Both the position numbers and the translations under genes were made by a program. A stretch of DNA of 64,000 nt from Microbispora rosea subsp. aerata (GTDB lineage: Bacteria; Actinomycetota; Actinomycetes; Streptosporangiales; Streptosporangiaceae): contig NZ_BMPY01000023.1 of the NCBI RefSeq assembly GCF_014647835.1, positions 1 through 64,000 on the forward strand, in the 5' to 3' direction. Every line of letters begins with the position of its first letter. Positions within the stretch are counted from its first letter, which is position 1. This document shows, in pieces, positions 25,942-34,007 of the stretch. Under the pieces are notes generated by a model, which saw only the letters and a program-made list of their open reading frames with translations, was not told where the DNA came from and searched no databases.

Positions 25942-26425
25942 TGTTTTCCCCGCTTCGCTCGTCGGGCCGATCGCGTCCGCCGCAGTCGTGTCGGCGGCGC
26001 GATGAGCACGGCCTTCGGCGCGTGCTCGCTCGTTTCTCGCCGCCCGCGCTCCGCAGTCGGGATTGGCGGCGCGTCCCTCCGGCTCGCTCGGTGTTTCCCG
26101 CGTCGCTCGTCGGGACGCTCGCGTCCGCCGCAGTCGCGCCGGAGGCGCGCGATGAGCACAAGTTGCGTCGCGTTTGGTCGCTGTGTTCGCTTTGCCTCGC
26201 TTCGCTCGGCTGCTCGGGGCGCTCTCTTGACCGCGGCTGTGCCATGAGCACAATCCTCGTCGCGCTTGGTCGCTTCGCTCCCGCGCGCTCCTCAGTCCAG
26301 ACCGCGGCCGCGCCCCTCGCGGCTCCCCCCCGCGCTCCTCGGTCCAGATCGACGGCGCGTCCCTCCGGCTCGCTCGGTGTTTCCCGCGTCGCTCGTCGGG
26401 CCGCTCGCATGGCCCGGTCGTGCCG
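25942..26425. repeat. Mosaic repeat cluster between csp and groEL
   Basis: A 48-base segment beginning CGGCGCGTCCCTCCGG and ending GTCGCTCGTCGGG is exactly repeated at 26067-26114 and 26353-26400. A longer unit, TTTCCC-GC-TTCGCTCGTCGGG..CGCGTCCGCCGCAGTCG..GGCGCGCGATGAGCAC, occurs at ~25946-26009 and ~26094-26158 and partly at ~26380-26425. Further copies of ATGAGCACA lie at 26152 and 26244. Frames through the block give Arg/Ala/Ser low complexity and are not credible genes. Confidence 0.85.
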
Positions 26426-26507
26426 GCGGCGGGTCGCTTTGGCTTGGGTGATGGTGCCTGCTTCGCACTTCTGGACATAACGTCCAAGCTGGTCAGGATG
26501 GCTTCCG

Positions 26508-26569
26508 CTTGCACTCTCAGGGGTAGAGTGCTAGATACTTGTTTGGCACTCTAAGGTCGAGAGTGACAA
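26508..26569 (+). promoter_or_regulatory. Two CIRCE operators and groEL promoter
   Basis: CIRCE 1 is CTTGCACTC-N9-GAGTGCTAG (26508-26534) and CIRCE 2 is TTGGCACTC-N9-GAGTGACAA (26543-26569); the consensus for the HrcA repressor is TTAGCACTC-N9-GAGTGCTAA. A promoter TTGCAC (26509-26514), 17 bases, TAGATA (26532-26537) overlaps CIRCE 1, so HrcA would block RNA polymerase directly while CIRCE 2 lies at the start of the message. Confidence 0.9.
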
Positions 26570-26607
26570 CAACCGGGATCGGGGCGATGGGGCCCGCGCA
26601 GGGATAG

Positions 26608-28299
<1,692 letters not shown>

Positions 28300-28324
28300 T
28301 CCATCGCCTGCTTCGTCTCAACGG

Positions 28325-28354
28325 AAGGGCGGTTCCCCTCGGGGGAGCCGCCCT
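28325..28354 (+). terminator. groEL terminator
   Basis: AAGGGCGGTTCCCC pairs with GGGGAGCCGCCCTT around a two- to three-base loop, 25 bases past the stop. It also stands between groEL and the convergent GNAT gene. Confidence 0.88.
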
Positions 28355-28373
28355 TTCCCGTAGCCGCCGGCCG

Positions 28374-28802
28374 TCAGTCGAGGCGCTTGACCCAGCGTCC
28401 CCACTCGGGCTGCGGCGCGTATCCCGCCGCCGACCAGGCGTGGTGCGCCAAGGTGTTGTCGTGCAGGACCATCGCGTCCGAGCGGAACGCGCCGAACTTC
28501 CTGAACCTGTCTTCGGCGGCCCGGATCAGCCGCGATCCGATGCCCTTGCGGCGGTGGGCGGGGTCCACGGCGAGCCGGTAAAGGTGGGCGCGCCAGCCGT
28601 CCCAGCCGGCGATGAGCGTGCCGACCATGCGGCCGTCGATCTCGGCGATCAGCAGCGCCTCGGGGTCGCGCTCGATCAGGCCGACGACCTTGGCGGCGTC
28701 GTCGTGCCTGTCGGTGTTCTCGGCGGCCTCCCGCCAGAACCTCAGGACGTCGTCGACGTCCTCCAGGCTGCCGTTGCGGATGCGTACGTCCGATGCGCTC
28801 AT
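28374..28802 (-). CDS. GNAT-family N-acetyltransferase
   Basis: 142 residues. The acetyl-CoA binding motif A is LYRLAVDPAHRRKGIGSRLIRAAEDR (R-x-x-G-I-G), with a following beta strand AMVLHDNTLAHHAWSAAGYAP. The substrate of this subgroup is unknown. Its ATG at 28802 overlaps the stop of the helicase gene by four bases (ATGA), so it is translationally coupled as the second gene of that operon. Confidence 0.9.
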   Translation of the reverse strand: MSASDVRIRNGSLEDVDDVLRFWREAAENTDRHDDAAKVVGLIERDPEALLIAEIDGRMVGTLIAGWDGWRAHLYRLAVDPAHRRKGIGSRLIRAAEDRFRKFGAFRSDAMVLHDNTLAHHAWSAAGYAPQPEWGRWVKRLD

Positions 28803-30784
28803 CGCAGCTCCTCGGGCAGGTCGCGGCTGTGCAGGATGGTCAGCGACGTCACGGCCCGGGTGAGCACCACGTAGAGACGGGCGAGACCGCGCTCCTCCGC
28901 CTCCACGATGGCCGCGGGCTCGGTGACGATCACATGGTCGTACTCCAGACCCTTGGCGAGCGTCGCCGGGACGAGCAGCACCCGGTCGTCGCTCGTGGAG
29001 TCGGGGCCGAGCACCGTGTGCGGCACCTGTGCGGCTTCCAGCGCCGTCGTGAGGGCCGGAATGTCCGCGTCCGCCACAATGACGCCGATCGATCCCTCCT
29101 GCGCCAGAGCCTGCCGTACGGCCCCGGGAAGGGCGGCGGCGACGTCGGCCTCGCGGCGTACGGACAGTGAGCCTGCGCCGGGACGCAGCGAGCGCGGCGG
29201 GGCGAGCTCCGGCGCGACGGAGGGCAGCAGCCGGGCGGCGAAGTCGAGGATCTCGCGGGGCACGCGGAAGCCGAGCGTGAGCTCGGTGACCTCGCCCGAG
29301 GGCTGGCCGAGATGGTCGAGCACGGTCTTCCACGAGCGCGCCGACCAGGGCGTGGTGCCCTGCGCGAGGTCGCCGAGCACGGTCGCCGAGCCGGTGCGGC
29401 AGCGGCGTCCGAGCGCGCGGAGCTGCATCGCCGACAGGTCCTGCGCCTCGTCCACCACGAGATGGCCCTGCGACGGCGTCCGTTCGATGAGGTCGGCCAG
29501 CTCGTCCAGCAGCGCCGCGTCCGCCGCCGTCCACTTGGCCGATCGGTGCGACTTGTACGGCTTGCGCCACAGGATCAGGGCTTGTTCCTCCGGCGACAGG
29601 TCCGACTTCGCCGCCTTGGCGAGGAACTCCGCGTCCGACAGCAACCGGAACAGCACCTGCTCGGGGGTGAGCTTCGGCCAGACGGCGTCGAGCACGGCCT
29701 TGACGGGTTTCGAGCGGGCCACCGCGTCCTGCACGCGGTCGTCGGGCGACTCACCGCGCCGTTCCATCTGGACGAGCACGGCGTGGGCGAGCCGCTGTGC
29801 CAGGGTGGCGCGGCCCGGGCCGTACCTCGTCGTGCCGCGCAGCGAGGCGACGATCTCGCGGACCTCGTAATCGGGCACCCGGTAACGGTTGATGCCCTTG
29901 GTGAACAGCAGCCCCTCGACCGGCTTGGTCACGTGCAGCCACAGCGCACGCTTGACCACCTCGGCCATGCGGGCGTCGCCCTTCACAGCCGCCACCTCCG
30001 GGTCCTCCGGATGAGAGTGATCGCCCAGGATGCCGGCGACCGTCGTCTGGTCGACCTTCACCTCGCCGAGCGCGGGCAGCACCGAGGAGATGTAGGAGAG
30101 GAAGGCCCGGTTGGGCCCGACGATCGTCACGCCCGAGCGTGACAGCTTCTCACGGTGGGTGAACAGCAGGTAGGCCGCGCGGTGCAGGCCGACGGCCGTC
30201 TTACCGGTGCCCGGCGCGCCTTGCACGCACACGGTCACGCCGAGGTCCGCGCGGACGATCTCGTCCTGGTCGGGCTGGATGGTCGCCACGATGTCCCGCA
30301 TGGGGCCGGTGCGGGGCCGCTCGATCTCCTCGGTGAGCAGCCTGCTCTGCCCGAGCGCCCGGCCGTCGAGCGGTTCGTCCTCGTACGCGGTGAGCTCGCC
30401 GCCCTGGTAGCCGAACCTGCGGCGCAGCTCGACACCCATGGGGTCGGCGGGGCTCGCCTGGTAGAAGGCGCGCGAGATCGGGGCGCGCCAGTCGATCACG
30501 AGGGGCCTGCTGTCTTCGTCGTGGACGTGCCTGCGTCCGACGTAGACCGTGCTCGGCAGGTCGTCTTCGGCCGCCCGGTCCAGCCTGCCGAAGAACAGCG
30601 GCGCGTCGGGGTGGTCGGCCAGGGCGGCCACCCGCTGGTCGAGCAGGCTCTGCAGGACCTGCTGCGAGACCCAGTCGCCGGCGGCGTCCGCCGACAGCGA
30701 CTGCGCGTGCTCACGCATCGCTCTCAGCGCGGCGCGGGAGGCCGCGAGATGGGCGCGCTCGGCTTCGAGCACATCTCCGGGCAT
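28799..30784 (-). CDS. HelD/HelR-like UvrD-family helicase (RNA polymerase remodelling type)
   Basis: 661 residues. The N-terminal coiled-coil arm is followed by the HelD-specific VIDWRAPISRAFYQA block (~97-111), Walker A GAPGTGKT (189-196), LVVDEAQDLSAMQLRAL as motif II, LTLGFRVPREILDFA and the C-terminal LLVPATLAKGLEYDHVIV and RLYVVLTRA motifs. Class members bind RNA polymerase and free stalled complexes; the Streptomyces HelR protects from rifamycins. No rifamycin-associated promoter element (inverted GGGCTTG-type repeat) is visible upstream, so a drug-resistance role is not supported here. AGAGGAG lies eight bases before the ATG. Confidence 0.88.
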   Translation of the reverse strand: MPGDVLEAERAHLAASRAALRAMREHAQSLSADAAGDWVSQQVLQSLLDQRVAALADHPDAPLFFGRLDRAAEDDLPSTVYVGRRHVHDEDSRPLVIDWRAPISRAFYQASPADPMGVELRRRFGYQGGELTAYEDEPLDGRALGQSRLLTEEIERPRTGPMRDIVATIQPDQDEIVRADLGVTVCVQGAPGTGKTAVGLHRAAYLLFTHREKLSRSGVTIVGPNRAFLSYISSVLPALGEVKVDQTTVAGILGDHSHPEDPEVAAVKGDARMAEVVKRALWLHVTKPVEGLLFTKGINRYRVPDYEVREIVASLRGTTRYGPGRATLAQRLAHAVLVQMERRGESPDDRVQDAVARSKPVKAVLDAVWPKLTPEQVLFRLLSDAEFLAKAAKSDLSPEEQALILWRKPYKSHRSAKWTAADAALLDELADLIERTPSQGHLVVDEAQDLSAMQLRALGRRCRTGSATVLGDLAQGTTPWSARSWKTVLDHLGQPSGEVTELTLGFRVPREILDFAARLLPSVAPELAPPRSLRPGAGSLSVRREADVAAALPGAVRQALAQEGSIGVIVADADIPALTTALEAAQVPHTVLGPDSTSDDRVLLVPATLAKGLEYDHVIVTEPAAIVEAEERGLARLYVVLTRAVTSLTILHSRDLPEELR

Positions 30785-30921
30785 GCGAAAACTCCTCTGG
30801 GCATGACGAGGTCAGGACTTGTGGAAGCGGGAAGCTCAAGAGCTTAGCGATGGACGTCGCGATGCCGAAACGGTATTTCTCTCGCGTGTCGCCGTTTCCG
30901 GGGGTGGGTATCTGTACCCGG

Positions 30922-31230
30922 GTGACGCGCACCGTGATTCCACCGGCGGTTCAGGCGGCGGCGAGCCTGTTGCTCGCCACGCTGTGGGGGTTCGCGGTCT
31001 TCGGCGACTGGGGCATACGGGCGTTCTGCGAGGCGAGCCCGGCGCGGTCGCCGGAGTGCGCGGACCGGATCGCCTCGGTGATCGCGGTGTCCGTGATGAT
31101 CGCCGTCGTCGCGGTGTGCGCCACGGGGACAGCTTGGCTCGCCCGCCGCGAGTCCCTGTACGGCGTCGCCGTGGCGGCCTGGGGCGTCGCGCTGGTGGTG
31201 CTGTTCGTGGGCGGCCTGGTCGCCCAGTGA
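30922..31230 (+). CDS. Small membrane protein, three helices
   Basis: 102 residues from GTG 30922; the frame is open to ATG 30850 (126 residues), and neither start has a strong ribosome-binding site. Three hydrophobic segments: AVQAAASLLLATLWGFAVF, IASVIAVSVMIAVVAVCATG and VAVAAWGVALVVLFVGGLVA. A short outside loop carries two Cys (FCEASPARSPEC) that may form a disulfide. No family recognised. It diverges from the helicase gene. Confidence 0.65.
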   Translation: MTRTVIPPAVQAAASLLLATLWGFAVFGDWGIRAFCEASPARSPECADRIASVIAVSVMIAVVAVCATGTAWLARRESLYGVAVAAWGVALVVLFVGGLVAQ

Positions 31231-31400
31231 CCCGGTGAACGGGTCCGGGTGGCTTTCCCGGCGGATCACACGAATTCACGCAGCGGGGCAACGGCGTGCG
31301 ACAGTTGGGTGATTTGTCCAGAAATGCTGGGTCATGTGTGCTTCGATCGACCCGTGCAGTGAGGTGCCAGGGCAGCGAGACGCCAGGAGTAAGACGAAGA

Positions 31401-31523
31401 ATGGGTATATTGCGTGATTCGCCTTATCTGTTGGGTATTGCCGGCATCACGACTGCACCAAGTGAGGGCAAAGCACGAGGGGGTGATGTGGTGACAAGGC
31501 CCAAGGGCATCTCCTGGATCTGA
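31401..31523 (+). CDS. Possible 40-residue peptide gene
   Basis: ATG 31401 to TGA gives MGILRDSPYLLGIAGI, then TTAPSEGKARGGD, then VVTRPKGISWI. It is preceded by AGGAG at 12 bases. The hydrophobic first half, Gly/charged middle and Ile-Ser-Trp-Ile end look like a small secreted or modified peptide, and AT-ending codons differ from the genome norm. An internal GTG-GTG with AGGGGGTGATGTG upstream could start a shorter TRPKGISWI peptide. No modifying enzyme lies beside it. Weakly supported. Confidence 0.25.
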   Translation: MGILRDSPYLLGIAGITTAPSEGKARGGDVVTRPKGISWI

Positions 31524-31553
31524 TTCCGTCCACCGAGGATCACGAGGAGCAAA

Positions 31554-31598
31554 GGCGGGCTTCGCGAGGATCGGAGGCCACTTCCGGCGCGGCGATCG
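31554..31598. repeat. Dispersed intergenic repeat, copy B
   Basis: GGCGGGCTTCGCGAGG-(A)TCGGAGGC..CTTCCGGCGC-GGCGATCG, about 87% identical over 45 bases to copy A at 5758-5802. Both lie just downstream of a minus-strand gene. Confidence 0.75.
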
Positions 31599-31729
31599 CG
31601 CAGCCAGGGCCGCCCACGCCGCCCGGCGGTGGCCGCGCGGCCGAGCCGACCCTGTCGGCGGAGGCTGAACGGCCAGGCAAATCGCGCGGGCCGAGGCCGA
31701 CCGCGCCGGCATTTGGCCGCCCGGCGGGG

Positions 31730-33385
31730 TTACCTCGCCGGGTCCGCCTCGCCCACGTCGTCGGCGTCGATGATGTGGTAGGCGTAGCCCTGCTCGGCCA
31801 GGAACCGCTGCCGGTGCGCGGCGAACTCCTGGTCGACGGTGTCCCGGCTGACCACCGAGTAGAACCTGGCCCCGCCGCCGTCCGCCTTGGGGCGCAGCAC
31901 GCGGCCGAGCCGCTGGGCCTCCTCCTGCCGTGAGCCGAACGTGCCGGAGACCTGGATCGCGACGGAGGCCTCGGGCAGGTCGATGGAGAAGTTGGCGACC
32001 TTGGAGACCACGAGCACCCGGATCTCCTTGTCGCGGAACGCCTGGAACAGGCGCTCGCGCTCCTTCACCTTGGTGTCGCCCTTGATGACCGGCGCGTTCA
32101 GGTGCTCGCCCAGCTCGTCGAGCTGGTCGATGTACTGCCCGATGACCAGCACCTGCTCGTCGGCGTGCCGCCGCACCAGCGCCTCGGTCACCCTCGTCTT
32201 GGCGGGCGTGGTCGAGCAGAACCGGTAGCGCTCGTCGCTGTCCGCCATCGCGTAGGCCAGCCGCTCGTCGTCGCCGAGCGTCACCCGCACCTCGATGCAC
32301 TCGGCGGGGGCGATGTAGCCCTGGCTCTCCATCTCCTTCCAGGGCGCGTCGTACCGCTTGGGACCGATGAGCGAGAAGACGTCGCCCTCCCGGCCGTCCT
32401 CGCGTACGAGCGTGGCGGTGAGGCCGAGGCGGCGCCGGGCCTGCAGGTCGGCGGTCATCCGGAAGATCGGCGCGGGCAGCAGGTGGACCTCGTCGTAGAC
32501 GATCAATCCCCAGTCGCGGGCGTCGAACAGTTCCAAATGCCGGTACGTGCCCTGCCGCCGGGTCGTCATGACCTGGTAGGTGGCGATGGTGACCGGGCGG
32601 ATCTCCTTCTTGGTGCCGGTGTATTCGCCGATCTCGTCCTCGGTCAGCGAGGTGCGCCGGATGAGCTCCTGCTTCCACTGGTGGGCCGACACCGTGTTGG
32701 TGACCAGGATCAGCGTGGTCGCGCGGGCGTGCGCCATCGCCGCCGCGCCCACGATCGTCTTGCCCGCGCCGCACGGCAGCACCACGACGCCGGAGCCGCC
32801 GTGCCAGAAGGCGTCGGCCGCCTCCTTCTGGTACGGCCGCAGCGTCCAGCCGTCCTCACGCAGGTCGATGGGGTGGTGCTCGCCGTCGACGTACCCCGCC
32901 AGGTCCTCGGCCGGCCAGCCCAGCTTGAGCAGGGTCTGCTTGATGTTGCCGCGCTCGGAGGGGTGCACGGCCACCGTGTCCGCGCCGTAGCGCTCCCCGA
33001 CCAGCGGCTGGATCTTCTTGGAGCGCAGCACCTCCTCGAGCACCGCGCGGTCGGTGGTGGTGAGGACGAGGCCGTGGATGGGGTGCTTCTCCAGCCGCAG
33101 CCTGCCGTACCGCGCCATGGTCTCGGCGACGTCCACGAGGAGCGCGTGCGGCACGGGGTAGCGGCTGAACTCGATCAGCGCGTCGACCACCTGCTCGGCG
33201 TCGTGCCCCGCGGCCCGGGCGTTCCACAGCGCGAGCGGGGTGACCCGATAGGTGTGCACGTGCTCGGGTGCCCGCTCGAGCTCCGCGAAGGGGGCGATGG
33301 CCTTGCGGCACTCGTCCGCGCGCGGGTGGTCGACCTCCAGCAGCAGCGTCTTGTCCGACTGCACGATCAGCGGCCCGTCACTCAA
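31730..33385 (-). CDS. XPB/Rad25-type DNA repair helicase
   Basis: 551 residues from TTG 33385, with a GGGGGG run seven bases upstream. Superfamily 2 motifs are in order: Walker A PCGAGKT (204-210), DEVH box (298-301), LGLTATLVRED with the XPB-specific RED motif (328-330), VIGQYIDQL, and the C-terminal QEEAQRLGRVLRP. About 170 residues of N-terminal damage-recognition region precede the motor. XPB unwinds DNA in eukaryotic nucleotide excision repair; the bacterial role is unsettled. It is the last gene of a minus-strand run with the helicase-associated protein, a pairing also known in mycobacteria. Confidence 0.94.
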   Translation of the reverse strand: MSDGPLIVQSDKTLLLEVDHPRADECRKAIAPFAELERAPEHVHTYRVTPLALWNARAAGHDAEQVVDALIEFSRYPVPHALLVDVAETMARYGRLRLEKHPIHGLVLTTTDRAVLEEVLRSKKIQPLVGERYGADTVAVHPSERGNIKQTLLKLGWPAEDLAGYVDGEHHPIDLREDGWTLRPYQKEAADAFWHGGSGVVVLPCGAGKTIVGAAAMAHARATTLILVTNTVSAHQWKQELIRRTSLTEDEIGEYTGTKKEIRPVTIATYQVMTTRRQGTYRHLELFDARDWGLIVYDEVHLLPAPIFRMTADLQARRRLGLTATLVREDGREGDVFSLIGPKRYDAPWKEMESQGYIAPAECIEVRVTLGDDERLAYAMADSDERYRFCSTTPAKTRVTEALVRRHADEQVLVIGQYIDQLDELGEHLNAPVIKGDTKVKERERLFQAFRDKEIRVLVVSKVANFSIDLPEASVAIQVSGTFGSRQEEAQRLGRVLRPKADGGGARFYSVVSRDTVDQEFAAHRQRFLAEQGYAYHIIDADDVGEADPAR

Positions 33386-33456
33386 TGCCTGCCCCCCTTG
33401 TACGGCTACCGCCTATCAAACACGAGGCCGGGCCGAATCAGTCCCGATAACCGCAA

Positions 33457-33960
33457 TCAGTCGAGGTAGCCGTTGACCCCGGCCCAGACGACCGCGCCGA
33501 CTCCGACCACGAGCAGCGCGACGTTGATGCCGATGGAAATCCACGTCCACTTCAGCAGATTGCGCGCCTGGTCGGGGTTCGTGTCGACCTTGCTGAGCGC
33601 GATGCCCGACATGATCGCGCCCGCGATGCCGCCGGGGGTCACATAGCAGCTCAGCGCCAGCACGATGCTGACGACGAGGGCGACGATCGCGTGCGTGCGC
33701 GGGCCCTCCTGCCTGGGCGGATAGCCGCCCGGCGGGTAGTAGCCGTACTGCTGCTGCTGGTACGGGGCCGGTCCCTGCGGCGCGTACTGGCCGTACTGCC
33801 CATACTGCCCGTACTGCTGGTTCGGGTCGCCGCCCGGCGGCGGGCCGTACGGACCGTACTGCTGCTGCCCGTAGGGGCCGGAACCGGACGGCGGTCCATA
33901 GGGGTTGGACGGCGTCTGCCAATCCTGGGGTCCCTGCCCCGGCTGCTCTGGAGTGGTCAC
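33457..33960 (-). CDS. DUF4190-like membrane protein with Gln/Tyr/Pro/Gly-rich N-terminus
   Basis: 167 residues. Residues 1-85 are low complexity and strongly enriched in Q, Y, P and G (GQQQYGPYGPPPGG, QQYGQYGQYGQY), a composition that resembles prion-like or phase-separating regions. Two hydrophobic segments follow: IVALVVSIVLALSCYVTPGGIAGAIMSGIAL and WTWISIGINVALLVVGVGAVVW, the DUF4190 layout. It lies between the helicase-associated gene (47 bases before) and XPB (70 bases after) on the same strand, so it is probably cotranscribed. Function unknown. Confidence 0.85.
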   Translation of the reverse strand: MTTPEQPGQGPQDWQTPSNPYGPPSGSGPYGQQQYGPYGPPPGGDPNQQYGQYGQYGQYAPQGPAPYQQQQYGYYPPGGYPPRQEGPRTHAIVALVVSIVLALSCYVTPGGIAGAIMSGIALSKVDTNPDQARNLLKWTWISIGINVALLVVGVGAVVWAGVNGYLD

Positions 33961-34007
33961 CCTGAAATCCTTTACTACGGAAGGCCCTCACATTTACCAC
34001 GAATCGG

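Larger units (their letters stand above)
31231..31729. other. Gene-poor spacer with a possible 40-codon frame
   Basis: 499 bases between the small membrane protein and the XPB stop. It contains an unusual small frame at 31401-31523 and the second copy of the dispersed repeat at 31554-31598. Codon use in this stretch is unlike the neighbours (many AT-ending codons). Confidence 0.5.

Noticed and set aside
25834..26514. Minus-strand frames of 226 and 173 codons between csp and groEL
   Set aside because: Arg/Ala/Ser-rich readings of the mosaic repeat and terminator; they also run into the CIRCE/promoter area and have no ribosome-binding site.
30785..30849. Rifamycin-associated element in front of the HelD-like gene
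   Set aside because: I looked for the inverted GGGCTTG..CAAGCCC pattern and did not find it, so a HelR drug-resistance role is not claimed.
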